This document shows positions 1 through 12,403 of a DNA stretch of 64,000 nt, one piece after another. The translations under genes were made by a program, and so were the position numbers. The notes under the pieces were generated by a model that saw only the letters and a list, made by a program, of their open reading frames with translations, searched no databases and was not told the origin of the DNA. The stretch's first letter is position 1; each line of letters begins with the position of its first letter. This DNA comes from Ustulina deusta (Eukaryota > Ascomycota > Sordariomycetes > Xylariales > Xylariaceae), in contig JAJNNX010000044.1 of NCBI GenBank assembly GCA_023159155.1, positions 62,001 through 126,000 on the forward strand, in the 5' to 3' direction.

Positions 1-1834
1 CCGAGTCAAGCGTCCCCCCTCGTGCCGCCCATACACGAAGCGTCAGTGAAACTACGCGTACGACCACATCGCCCCGCTGGCCAAAGACTCCTATAGCCGA
101 GGACTCCTTGAATGGTGTGAGCCACGACATCACTAGCCCGCTCTCTCTGACGGCTAGTGATGATAATGCACTACTAAAACGACGTTTGCGAAATTCAGAA
201 CAACGAGTAGCAGAACTGGAGCGACAATTCAACAACGAGAAGGACCTTAAGAATCTCGCACAGAAGGTTGAGGAGAAGCGTAAAACGGTCTCCGTACTCG
301 ACACCCAGACAGAAATCATGATACGTCAGTTAGAGGCACTTGCCGGGTACGTGGAGAGGGCCAAGGAAACGAAGAAGCCTGTCGATCCGCGCGACCTAGA
401 GGAATCGGCCATCAGGGATTTCGTCCAGAGACTAGAGAAACTGAAACAGTCTATGGCAGCTCACATCGAGCAACTTCATGCCGAGCGAGATCAACTTATG
501 GAAGAGAAGAATCGAGCAATAGCCGATCGGGATCGTGCCCGCATCGAGTTCGAACAACTGGTCTCTAAGAACGCCCAGTTGGCGGACTTGAATAACGACA
601 TTACCCATCAAATTCAGGAGAGGTTTAAGAATCACTCAGATACCCGGCTACCAGCGAACGGGCTTGGCATCTACAACCATAATAAGGGCGCTTCGAATAA
701 CTCAGTCAGCCTTGACAACGCGAGCATTCAGACCGGCACCACCATTATCGCACCTGAGCACGAAGACCCAATCCTCGAGGCCCGACCAACCATGGTCAAG
801 ATAGAAAAGAAGAACTTCTCTAAATGGAAGAAGGGCTCCAAGGCCGTGGCTCAAAACATCGCAAAAGGTATGAATCGAACAGTTGTCGCCTTCCAGCAGC
901 CGGAGCGTCACCCCCAAGGCATGGCCGGTGAGAGCATCGGTGTCCCGTACAACATGACTGTCACCCCAGTCGAGTCGCCGGTTTCGCATGCACCGCCTAA
1001 TGGCTTCAACCGCCAGCAGACGGACGCCGGCCGTCAAGGATTCTTCGGTTTCAAGAAGGCGCAGACCATGCCAAAGCTAGGCGCCGCTGTGAATGCATCC
1101 ACACCAACCGCTGCTGAGCCCCCGAACGTTCTTTTTGGCTCCGATCTCGCGGATCGAACCGAGTATGAACGCAGACAAATCCCTTGGGTCATAACACGAT
1201 GCATCGAGGAAGTTGAGCTCCGGGGTATGGAAATGGAGGGCATTTACCGCAAGACGGGTGGCAATTCACAGGTCAAGGCCATCCAAGAAGGCTTCGACAA
1301 GAATGAGAATTTTGACATCTCGGATCCTGACATGGATATTACGGCGGTCACTAGTGTCCTCAAGCAGTACTTCCGGAAGCTGCCAACACCACTACTGACA
1401 TACGACGTCTACGACCGCGTACTGGAGACGAATTGTAAGAATGATCAACATCATCCCCTGCCTGCTCAAGATCTCAGCTGATTTAATACTAATTGAATAC
1501 AACAGCCCTCGCAAGCGACCCAGAGAAGTGTACCCATCTCCAGAATGTTTTCAATCAGCTGCCAAGGCAGCACAAGGATTGTCTCGAATTCCTCATGTTT
1601 CATCTTTCTCGTGTAGCATCGAGAGAGAGCGAAAATCTTGTGCGCTATCCATACCCATCCTGTCACAATATGAGGCTTCGCTAACCTAGTTAGATGACTC
1701 CAAGGAACTTGGCGGTGGTCTTCGCCCCCACTATAATGAGAGACACGAATATTGAACGAGAGATGACCGACATGCACGCCAAGAATCTTGCGGTTCAATT
1801 TATTATCGAGAACAGCCACAATATATTCTCTTAA
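1..1834 (+). CDS. Rho GTPase-activating protein, 3' part (5' end outside window)
   Basis: The gene is cut by the left window edge: the frame is open from base 3. Coding segments are 1-1434, 1506-1639 and 1694-1834, with introns at 1435-1505 and 1640-1693; the TAA is at 1832-1834. The first segment begins with a Ser/Thr-rich stretch and a long coiled coil (about 160-640). A linker follows, then a RhoGAP domain from about 1130. The domain carries the arginine-finger motif GIYRKTGG (about 1240), then LKQYFRKLPTPLL, and after the second intron NLAVVFAPTIMR. Family knowledge: RhoGAPs stimulate GTP hydrolysis by Rho/Cdc42-type GTPases and control polarity and wall growth. The coiled coil before a C-terminal RhoGAP resembles the fungal Rga1 type, whose LIM domains would lie upstream of the window; that part is inference. 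The short introns restore the frame exactly through the conserved RhoGAP motifs, so the gene looks intact. Confidence 0.9.
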
Positions 1835-4800
1835 AATCAACTATCCCGTGGGTCAACGTACCCATCATCATTGTACATATACCAACAACAAAAGAACGGT
1901 CTTTGACCATACGACCCATCTCAAATTCGTTCCGATTAATAGGTTGATATTGCTTCTCATTGTTTATTGGCCCGGAAGTTCCTTCAATATGCAGCCTTGG
2001 GATCCGTTGGACCCGCATCGGCTTTCTATTCATGAGAGGTGTCTCGGGCAGCGGTTTCTTGTGTTTACTTTGGGAAATTTGATGATATCCTTCAAAGCAT
2101 GGCAGGTTCCTTTCCTTTTCCTCTTTTCAAATTCTGGATCGTTACTCCCAGCAGCCGGCGAAGGCTGGGACGAATATGCCAGCAATGACGCATTGCGATC
2201 TTTCCCGTATCTATTTTGATGCAGTTAATCATCCCGGCTGTGTTTCTACGAAACGATAGGCGATATTTGGAAAGCGGGACTCAACAAATTACAGTAGGAG
2301 CCCGAATAGGCGCCTAGCAGCAGACAGACAAACAAACAAACAAATGATAAGAATCGCGCGATCAAATTTTGGTGCGATCGTTCTACTCCTCTGTCGAATT
2401 TGCGTATAGATGCATAGGTTTTATGGTTCAATTCACCTCGCGCCTTTGTGACTGACCCCTTGATTGTTCTGAAGAGCCGTGGCTCAGTCTTGCACTAGGG
2501 GAACGGATGGGACCCGTGTGTCCTGGATTCTATGGTTGTATAGGTATGCTAGAATCTCATATGAACTCTATATATTCCGGGTGAGCCTGCAACAACCAAA
2601 CATAGGTGTTGTCTGCATTGCACTGCCTGTCTTCCAAGTTCTGCGTCTCCTGAGTTCTTTGGTGGTTAGGCTTTCTACCCGGTTCTTGAATATATCCTAT
2701 ATACTTCAGACACCTTTGTCCGCCTCCTTTTACACCAAAAATGCTGTGAAAGTTTGGTTGTTGGATAAGATACTTTTTAGCTCAAAAGTGACATTGTTCT
2801 ATAGAAGTTCAACCAGATTAGTAATCTATAGTTGATGTATGATCTGGGGCTTCATACTAATAGGTGTGGATGATGACGACGAAGAAGTTGAGAGAGTTCT
2901 AGGGTAACCTACTGCTGCAAAGTAGCGTTAATGGCAGATGGTCGTCCGGGTTAAGGTCTTGTAATTCACTTCGTGGTCCGCACTAAACGGGTTCTTACGA
3001 CCGACTGTTTTCGTGTTTACAGCTTCACAGGCGTTAGAGTCTTTGGGGTTGAGTTGATTTTTTACTATCTAGATGATAGGGGTCACTGACCTGTATCAAT
3101 AGAGGTAACCACCTGGGAGTTATTAGTACTGTACATTGGTCTCACCCTGTTTTTATTTCCTGCCCTTTTCTTCTCCCTAACCTTGGGAAGATGGCAAGTG
3201 AAGAGAATAGCGCGATTATGGTGCTACTGCCACGGTGCAATCATACTACGTGCCTCCTAGGTAGCGAAGGGTGGGCTTTGCTCGCCGATGCTTAAGTATC
3301 AGTTAACCTTAAGTTTCAATATTAATAGAAGTGACATAATGTTTGCCCATCTTCAAAGGGGCAGCGTCGAACCGGGCGAAGCATAGGTTAAGTAGAGTGG
3401 GTGTTTGGTCCCCGAACTTCTCATATGTATGCCTACTGGTCATAATAGGGTGATTAACAACATTACAAGTGGTCTTCCCAGTCACATCTTCATCCCTACT
3501 TGGGAGATATGTATACATTGCCACACTCTTTAACTCGAGGGCCACGTTTGTGATATGCGGCCGGTTACCTATGCCATATTTTATGAAGCCGGCTTTGGGA
3601 CTAGTCATAGATATTTCTAACGTGTCAACTCCTACCCGCGGGGCTTATGAGACAATAGGAAGATTAACAAATATCACCTGGGATGGAGTCTATCATCCCG
3701 ATATTAAGTACTTGTGGGCGCGAACCGTCAATGTTAAGCCAATTGATATTCCAGCCAAGGCGTCACCAATCGCGTGCCTAGGCAAAACAATTGCTACCAA
3801 GTTCTTGATATCTCATCCCATCCGAGCAAAATACGAGCTCGTTACTTCCGTGAGCCATTCATGGTATTTGCAGCCTCTCGATTTTAGATCATACGGGTAA
3901 AGCAACTGAACAAATGTCGAACCCTTCCGAAAGCTCCCGGCTTGAAGGCAAAGTTGAATCGACGAGTTTGGGTCGTTGGCGGTGCAAAGTCGTCTTGGTC
4001 ACTATATTTGTTTGTTCGTTGTTTTAGAAGACAGGGCCATTTTGGAATTCCATGGGTGCCACTGGAGAATTTTCTAGCCCGGCAAAGCAATGTTGCGTTG
4101 TAGGCGGGAGGCATGCTTCCCAGAACGTTTCCTGTGTAATCGAGTTTGATCTCGAGGTCGCGGGTGCGGACAAGGTCTGGATTCCATCCGAGCTAGCAAT
4201 CAATAAAATATCTTGATATCCTGCAAGGGTGGTGCCTGTGTGCGTCCTCAGCCAGACAGATATGTATACCTATGTACAGATTATGTTCATGGGAGGGTAT
4301 AACGCTAATGAAGTATTTACTCGGGGGCACGGATACAAGAGAAACGAGGCGACTCGATCTGAGTGAAATACTGTTACACTACGTTTCAAGGAAACAGGGA
4401 CGTAGCGAAATGATTGAACCCCCTCCAAAACGCAGACGAAGGCGAATTCATAGGACAAGTACTATGCGTAGTAGGTAGATGGTTCGGTTTAGGGACCGAT
4501 TTGTGGGAGTGTCCATGTACATATATATATAATGGAACAATGAACTTGATCTACACTAATTCAGTATCCACTAGACCAGGTAGGAGACGTTGTGCACCCG
4601 AGCTCGCCTTTACACGTGTACATTTTATCTACACTAAGAGGTACTAGCCTACGTTACACGTGTACACCATGATCTACCGGTACACTAGGTATAGGTACTA
4701 TAGGTAGTGTTGGTAGCGCAACTTTGCGCGTACAGTAATTAGTGTAATCATTAATCTCTAATCTCCTAGCCAGAATCCCTGCTTCAAGAACACGCCAGGT

Positions 4801-7141
4801 ACCGACATTCGAACTTTTGATGAGAGACACCAGGTATCAGACCATGACGTTAGTGAAGTTTCGGCATTGCCGGCTTCTGGGAACATATCTTTGTACTACA
4901 GTACTAGGTATTCTACTTGGAGAGTGGCCTCGATGAGTGGACAAACCAATACTGGGTAAAGTGTAAGTAAGGCTGAGCAAGGGGACCTGTGATACACGGC
5001 TCTTCGCCGATTCCCCTTGCTAACTGTCCATTCTCTACCACTGCTCATAAGATGAAAGAGCTCCCAGCCGGCTAGAATCGAATAGCGAATATACGCGCCG
5101 AGACGTGCTTTGTCCAGCAAGGTGCGGAACGGAAAGTGAAATGCCTAGTCTAGCGTAGGACTTTATCACTCTCTGTTCTGGGACACAACGGTTGATGCTT
5201 GATTAGTGATACGATCTAAATCAGGACAATGCCGGTGCATTGCGAAGACAAGACAGGGGGGCCTGTATGAAAACCTGCTATGCGGCATCGCGCCGAGGCG
5301 AATTTTCCAGCAGAACTATACACTAGACTAGGTACTGGGTATACGGGGAATATGTTTTCAGACGTGCCAACCTACCTAGGGTATGTCAAGCGCTTGTAAA
5401 CGAACAGTTTGTTCATCCCAGTGCACACAGCATTTGTTGGAGTAGGGAAGGAAGGCGCCGCATTCGTGCAGAAGATGGTTGCATTGAGGAGGATGCTGTC
5501 GCAGTGAAGGTTGCCAATGACGATACATGATGCATGGCACTTATATGTAAATATCTCACGCATTGGATGCAGCATGCTTCCCACCGGTGTTCCGTCTCAT
5601 GGTTGGTCGCCGTTCTGGGGCAGACAACAATCGGTTTGACCCACACTCTGCTGCAAGTCTCTTGCGTCTGCTTGTTCCTACTATGTAGGTGCTCTGTATT
5701 GGTGGAATCCCTCAAAGGAACAGCACACCGACGGGGCGCTGAACGACAGGTAGGTTGCGCGGTACACTGCTACTCCGTATACAGATAGGTAGTATGGTGG
5801 TATCTGGGATGTGAGCCGTCAGCTCTCGCGGAAACGACTGGCTCGGCTAGAGCCTAGAGCACAGGTCCCCGCGGCCCCCAGGCAGTGTGCATATACTACG
5901 CATAGTAAGGCTTGAAATAGGCAGTAGGTACTGTGGAAGAGATTCGGCACTCGAGAGGAGAGGAGATTCCTCATTATTGGCAATGATGAGGATCAGCGCG
6001 GCTAACCGGTAAACGCGAGATACGCTTGACAAAGTGATGTTGGTGGTGTGTGAAGTGCCTCGCTGGCCGTCACTGGTCAGAGACTCACGAGGATCAGGAA
6101 CGGGAATAGCGTGCATAGTGTAGCAGTGTGGTATGCGTAGGTATCTCTCGTCAGGCGGCAACTCAAATACTGTGTTTGGGAGCCTGACCAATGATTGTTC
6201 AGGAGTAGTAGCGCTCTTGGCTCCTTTCTGCTGTATACATAGGTAGTCTGTAGGTTTGGTTGGCACTCGAGGGATTGCTCTTCTGCCAGCTTTCTGCGAG
6301 TGCCCACGGGTCCGAGACACCATGCATCCACGCTGCCTTGAAGGATTCGAGACTACACATGTAGGCAAGAGTGTGGTGTAGGCGCTTGCGGCATTCATTC
6401 GACAGACTATCCCATGCTGATTGACTGATTCCTTCAGCAGTAACCTGCCTGGATCGAATCGTTCGTCTGTCTGCCGTGAGTGCTGCAAGAGGAGAGACAG
6501 GGACCCTGAGCCTGGGACCCGGGGCCAGTCCTATCATCCACCATGTAGATGGCTATAGACAGCCATATGACAATTCGCGTGGTCAAGACAAACACCTACT
6601 TACAGTAGGTTGTATAGAGATGGGTGTGATGTGGTTGCGGATGGGGTCCAAAAAGTAGGTAGCCCTAGCGTAGGACTCCTTTCGAACTTTTATGCTACCT
6701 AGAAGCGACCCGAGGGGGGGCCAACCAAGGTAAGTATATACGTACATGCTAAAGCGTGGCTCATCCAGGACCTCTTCGCGAGTCGCCCCCGTCATTCCTG
6801 GGCTGACGGCTGTGCAGTAGGAGTCTAGGTGAAGGTGGTGTGTAGTGTAGGGTACGGTGCCTGTCCTGTCACCCCAAGATCTTATGTGCAGTAGCGCCGC
6901 CTAATTCGAGCCATCGAGTCCACTTGGGCCTCGTCTCGGGCGCACGACCTCATCCCAATTCCCCGGGAGCTCCTCTCACGCCCTACGAGGTGTGTCCTTG
7001 ACAGCCGTTCTGTCGGTACGGTATACCGTGAATGCCCAATTGTCCGTTCCAGACCTTTGTTCCCTTTCGCCCTCTCATCATGTTCCATCCTCGACTGTGG
7101 TGAAAGTGTGCGTTTTGCCCATTCCTGGAGCTCTTTCCCCA
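1835..7141. other. intergenic region, no supported gene
   Basis: This is 5.3 kb between the RhoGAP stop and the kelch gene start. Open frames up to 213 codons occur, but none shows a recognisable domain or a consistent exon structure. A short ACAA-type run lies near 2320-2345. Two overlapping open frames on opposite strands at about 3309-3900 look mildly protein-like and are listed as a finding. The rest holds only dispersed TAGGTA/TACCTA-type words. Confidence 0.6.
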
Positions 7142-9319
7142 ATGAAGGGCCGATGTTCCCCCTTTGTGCTTCTCGCGGTATGGGGAGCGCTGGGGAAACA
7201 GGGACTTGCGAGGGAGCTCGAGCTCGAGAGTCGTGACGACAGCAATCGTAGCCATATTCCCAGCGCCCACGACTTCATCCGCCGTGGTTGTCACACAGTT
7301 GCCGTTCTCGGCGACTACCTCTATATTGACGGCGGTCAGATTACGGAACGGGTCAATGGCAGCTCGCCCGCCGACAGTCCCTCCTTCGACGGCATGTCAC
7401 CATTTCCCCGAAGATGGGATGGAGGAATTGTCGCTTGTCAACATCGCTAACCAGAATTGTAGTCACTACTACATGGTCCATAGACTTGACAGAGAGCTGG
7501 ACGAATGAGACAGTCCAGTTGCGATCTGTGCCCAAGACAGCACCACTTCTATCCAAACAGATCCATTGGACAGACCCTTCGGCGAATAGCCTATACGTTT
7601 GGGGTGGTTTCACGTCGGACGGCTCATCGCCGAGTCAAGCCCTCTGGCGATTCACAGCAGATGGTTCGGGAGGTGGTGCGTGGGAACAGGTTGTCCAACG
7701 AGATTACGCGGATTTCTCGAAATTGAAAGGCACGTTCGGCTCAGCCTTCACACAGACTGAGGATGTAGGCTATTCGTTTGGCGGCGCCGTGATTAAGTCG
7801 TCCGACGGCTCCATTGCGAAGACGATGCCGGGATACGCCACCCCAGGTCTCGTCTCATACAATTTCAGGACGGGTAGTTGGGACAATACCACGGCCACGA
7901 CGCCGCCGGACGGTGGTGATGGGACTAGTTTGAATGCGCGGACCGAATATGTGCCCTTCGGCCCTCATGGATTGCTCTTAGTGCTTGGGGGAGCCGAGAC
8001 CCCCGTGGACGCGACGAACGAGACTATCGTGGAGATACTTTGGAATTATATCAGTATGGTTGATCCGGTCACGAAGGAATGGCATACGCAAAAAACATCA
8101 GGCACCAAACCACCTACCGTTGAATCCCACTGTAGCGTTGGAGTGCCTGGTCCCAACGGCACTTATGAAATGTAGGCTCAGGGCAACGACGAGCGAACGA
8201 GATGCTCTATAAGCTGACGCTGATTGATAGATTTCTGTACGGAGGTGTGTCGGATCAAATCCGCGATACATCTTCCGAAGTATATGTATTGTCTCTCCCT
8301 GGCTTCGTCTTCTTCAAGGGTCCCACGGATGCCCCCCCACGATCTGACCATCAATGCGCGATCGTCGGTCAAGGTCGGCGACAAATGCTAAGCATGGGAG
8401 GCGTCGATGGCGAGAACCGGACGTTCACAGCCCCGACAACGGCAGATCCTGTGAGTGACCGCTGGAGTCATTTTCTTCCCTTTCTAGTAACTTGAGCGCT
8501 CCCGAAATGTCTCAGGAGTATGTTTCGGGAGCATGTTTCGAGAGCTCCAGAACTGCTTAAAGGAATAATTACTGACTCCAGCGGCTATAGTGGACATACG
8601 GCATCGGCATCCTCGACATGACGGAGCTAAAGTGGGCAGATTCATACGACCCAGACGCCGCCGACTACGACAGCCCAGCCGTTGTGAAGGAGTGGTACAA
8701 CGACGGCAACCTACAGCGCATGCACTGGGACAGCGAAGCGGTCGAGGCCATTTTCATGAGTCAAGAACCGTCATCAACACCAACACCGACGCCGTCGCAC
8801 AAACCCAACGCATTGGGGAGGTCACAGTCGACGCGCGTCATCGTCGGCGGCGCCGTGGGTGGCACGCTAGGTGTCGCGGCGATAGGGATGATATTTTTTC
8901 TTCTGGTTCGGCGCCACAGGCGTGTCCGCGCCGAGACGCCCGACTCGAGACGCGTACTCGCACCTACGGCCAGCGGCCTGGAACAGATCGCCGAGTACAA
9001 GCCGGAGCCGTGGCCCAAGGATTACGACCGAGGCCCTCGATACTACTCGCCCGACTCCCTACTCAGTGGCCCGACGGTTTACTCGCCGTCAACGCTTCTG
9101 CAGCCACACGGCGTTGAGACGCGCGAGATCTGGGGGTGCGAGCTTTCGGGCCATCAGGACGGCCTCGTGGACACCGTGGTCGTGCGCCGTGGAGAGCTGC
9201 CGGGCACCGAACCTCGCGTCAACGAGCTCATGGACCCGAATATGCAGTGGGCGTACGAATTGCCGGCGCCCCTCGAGAGCGATAGGACCGAACTACCAGA
9301 TCGAAAATACCCGCAGTGA
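7142..9319 (+). CDS. secreted kelch/beta-propeller protein with a single membrane helix
   Basis: A four-exon gene of about 639 codons. Exons are 7142-7395, 7455-8171, 8231-8450 and 8591-9319; the TGA is at 9317-9319. The start at 7142 gives a signal peptide with hydrophobic core FVLLAVWGALG, preferred over the in-frame start at 6992. Kelch-like blades are visible as YLYIDGG, SLYVWGGF, LLLVLGGAE, FLYGGVSD and MLSMGGVD. After the propeller come a Pro/Thr stalk, one membrane helix (about residues 481-504, VIVGGAVGGTLGVAAIGMI) and an RRHRR stop-transfer. A ~130-residue tail ends at PQ. Family knowledge: such galactose-oxidase/kelch fold proteins are common at the fungal surface; ligand and activity are unknown. 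The first intron's edges are uncertain: 7396-7454 keeps the frame, and an alternative acceptor at 7462 with a donor near 7374 also does. Introns 2 and 3 are well supported. Confidence 0.85.
8498..8532. repeat. perfect 10-bp inverted repeat inside kelch intron 3
   Basis: The arms GCTCCCGAAA (8498-8507) and TTTCGGGAGC (8523-8532) are exact reverse complements separated by 15 bases. They lie in the longest intron of the kelch gene (8451-8590). A related block, ATGTTTCGAGAGC, follows at about 8533-8545, so the right arm is partly duplicated. It would form a stable hairpin in the pre-mRNA; its role is unknown. Confidence 0.8.
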
Positions 9320-10112
9320 AGCGCGTGGTTACATGATACATCCATACCCACGCATACTTACTTACGCATGCATTCCTTGCGAAGCCCTTTTCCTTTCTGT
9401 TCTTTCTGTTTTATAGGTCGGTCTCATAGGAAGGGGAGAACTATCAACCCCCTCCCGCCCTCACCCTTTTTTGACTACCTAAGGCTATCAAGCACGTTGG
9501 ACGCAGAATACGATACCCGGTAATGAAGAAACTATACTATTATGTGTACATTCTACACTTGTCCTCTTGACCGGCGTTCGTGAGATAGGATATGTATTAT
9601 CTAATATGGCTGCCTTACATATTCGCATGCGTGGTGTGAACGTGTTGGAAGCCTGTGGTCTCGTCTCTCGATAAAGCATATGTAACTCGACTATCAAGTC
9701 GTAGAACGACCGACGCCCTTGCCATGTGAACAAGGTATATTCGTTTTAGAGCCTGCGCATGGTACTTGGTAGACTTGCGCTTCGGTGTAGACTGCTACTC
9801 TGATGATTTACACCGCCACCCACATGGCCCGCCTGGGAGGACGTGTGTTGTATGTGTGTCTATGTAGCCGAGAAATTAAGCTAACTTCGTAACTAACAGC
9901 CACAGCATGCTAACAATTGCGAAATTAATTTCATTCTTCCCCTGGGGCGTGAACCAGCATCTAACTTTGGTGGTATTGGGGGTATCGTCAAGCATTTCCC
10001 ACGGCCCATCGTCCCAGCCGTAGCTCCACCAGATAGACGCGACTACTCTCTCCAATCTCTGTCGTATCCCTTGTATTTTCCATGTCCTCCTTCCGGCCTG
10101 AATCTTCCACTC
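9320..10112. other. convergent intergenic region
   Basis: About 0.8 kb between the 3' ends of the kelch gene (+) and the Fyv7 gene (-). It should hold both 3' untranslated regions. I see no gene or repeat in it. Confidence 0.6.
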
Positions 10113-10958
10113 TCAGCCCACCATCTTCTTTACCTTCTCCAGCAGAAGCCCACTCTCGCGGCCCAACCGCCGCTGGCCGTCCCGTCCAGGCTTCCGTGCC
10201 TTGGCCATGGCGCGGCGGAAGCGCTCGCGCTCCTCGGTCTTGCATTGCCGCTCAGCCTCCCTGCGCTCCTTCTCGGCCGCCCGCTCGGCCGCCTCGGCCT
10301 TCTTGCGCTCAGCTGTCGCGAGGGCCTGGTCGAAGTAGCCAGGTTTCCTCTTCTGCCTATTCGGCCGCTCTCGCTCTCGTCCTTGCTGCCTTTGACCCTG
10401 GCCCCCATCTTTCAATGACTGATCATCATCCTTCTTGTTTATCCGGCGGGGCGCATTGTCTGGGTCGTCGTCGTCGAGCATAGCTTGACGCTGGGGGTGG
10501 ATCTCTGCTGTCCCTCGCCCCTGTTCTTCTTTTTCGTCGTCACCGTCGTCGTCATCGCCATCACCCCCGCTACCGTTGCTCCTATTATCTCCATCATCTC
10601 CCGTATCGCCCATGTCCGTCTTTACGATGGTAACAGAGCCAGTGTTCATGTCCTCGAGGGCGGGTTTCAAGGTGGAGGAAGAGGTAGCGAGCTCGATGGT
10701 CTTGATTTTCTTGTACGCCTTTTTGACTTTCGCCTTGTGGATAAGGTCCTTCTTTATCTTGTCGACTGTTGGTCGGTCAGGAAAGAATGGCAGGGCAATG
10801 CGATCGCATCATGCATGGTTTTTTTGTGTTTTACCTTTTCGCCTCCAGGGACCGTCGGGCAGATTGTCTGGGCCGACGCGGAAACCCTGGCGATGTTTCT
10901 TTGCGGCTGGGCCGGAAGCACCATCGCCTTCAATTGGTCTCTTTTTGCTTGGTGCCAT
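10113..10958 (-). CDS. FYV7: rRNA-processing protein, Fyv7 family
   Basis: Two exons on the minus strand: 10958-10835 and 10765-10113, with a 69-bp intron (10766-10834; GTAAAA donor, CTGAC branch, AACAG acceptor). They encode 258 codons. The N-terminus starts MAPSKKRP, runs into a basic block (GPWRRKVDKIKKDLIHKAKVKKAYKK) and then a Gly/Asp/Glu-rich acidic linker. The C-terminal third is a charged helix that begins KPGYFDQALATAERKKAEAA and ends GRESGLLLEKVKKMVG; this layout is typical of fungal Fyv7 proteins. Family knowledge: yeast Fyv7 is a nucleolar factor needed for early cleavages that release 18S rRNA. The acidic linker produces long spurious frames on the opposite strand. The start is the only ATG ahead of the basic block in a frame compatible with the intron. 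Confidence 0.85.
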
Positions 10959-12403
10959 GTCAACTATTGCCTGTTCTTTCTTCTGTATTGAACATCAAGC
11001 AGTAGAGTAGTCTTAGCAGTCTTGGTAGGGAAAGAATGGGTTTCGTTTAACGGTATCGATTACGCTAGACCAGGTACCTAGGTGCCCTGTAACACGGGCA
11101 TCTCGGTACTATGTCTGCATCGACTTACCTGTAGGTGCCTACAGAAGTACACGACCTACGCATACATATCTGCATGTGTCTACATCTAGGCCACCTAGAA
11201 GTATGGGCAGTCATGAGTAGACCATTTCTCTGGGTAAATAAATAGGTGATGTTAACAACAACCTAAGTAAGATCAGGATGTAGAAATAAATTCTACAATG
11301 ATCACAAGCCTACCTCACAAAAACTTGATTGTTCTAAACACATACCTAAGTGGTGATAGTGCACTCCATGCCGGGCACACACAAGACTCTGGCATGTAGC
11401 ACTGTATTAGTACTCGGAAATGTACAGTGATAATAACAATGACGCTTACCTGTACTAGCTACCCTGGCTAAACATAACCATGCTTTACACTACTAGGTAC
11501 CTACCTTGTATATGTCTGGCCGACTATGTACCAGGGTAGGTTTACATTAAGGTCTGTACCCTATTTACATGCCTTGAGAATGATGCATGTGACATCATAC
11601 CTAGGTATCTATGTCTTAGCTCGGTACCTACTTTGAAAACTTTGTTAACGCAATAATAATATATATTTTACTAAAGAGGTTAGTAGAACTATAGAGGGAT
11701 TTTTGCTGGGCAATAAATATTATTATATACAAAAACAGCAACACTTATCCCACCAGGTGCATGTGTGCCTATACCTACATTATCAGCAAGGTAGTACCGA
11801 CCTACATCTTAACCCGGTATCTACTGTATACACGGTCCCCTTTCGAACGGCGTAAATTGTATACCTACTCACTCCTCTCAGGCTTTCTCCCAAGCATCTC
11901 TTCCATCCATTGTCGACTCCCCATTTCGAGACGAGACGTCTGAGCTGACCAACCGTAAAACTAACTGCCTGAGTACTGTTCCATGTCATGATTATTGCCA
12001 TGCTGCACTGAATCACCCTGTTAACATTCTCTAGAGACCAGGTCTTCTACCTCTGACTTATGTTTCCTATACCTGTCTATTTTCTTGTCCATATACCTGT
12101 CCATATACCTGTCCATATACCTGTCCACCCTGACCGGACACCAAGGTAGTCTTGGTGTCGTTCCAGAGTCACAAAGAGCCAAGGACGACACAGCCAGCTG
12201 TAGCAAGCCCATATCACTTCGCTGTCTCTGCATAGCCAGCCTGCCAGCCAACCAGCCGGTCGGTCGGGCGCATGCCTGTGTGCCAGCAAGGACAAAGAAA
12301 TCCCCGTTTCAGCCTATTCACCGTATTTATAACCCAACAGCTATAGTATTAGAACCTTTCCTTTCCATCGACCCTCCGTGACGCTTGTTTGTATGAATGC
12401 AGC
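10959..12403. other. divergent intergenic region (Fyv7 / Atos promoters)
   Basis: This 1.4 kb separates two divergent genes and must contain both promoters. It is dense in TAGGTA/TACCTA-type words, for example around 11070, 11490 and 11600, and holds one short minisatellite. No open frame here is convincing. Confidence 0.55.
12089..12124. repeat. 12-bp minisatellite, three perfect copies
   Basis: The unit CCATATACCTGT occurs three times in tandem without a mismatch, and a degenerate copy (CCTATACCTGT) lies just upstream near 12066. It sits about 280 bp before the Atos gene start, so copy-number change could alter spacing in the promoter or 5' leader. Confidence 0.85.

Noticed and set aside
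5847..6488. 213-codon open frame on the minus strand
   Set aside because: No domain, no signal peptide, mixed composition, and several other frames of similar length overlap it on the same strand.
10485..10991. 168-codon plus-strand frame with a hydrophobic start
   Set aside because: It is the antisense shadow of the acidic linker and first exon of the Fyv7 gene; Asp/Glu codons read as Val/Phe on the other strand.
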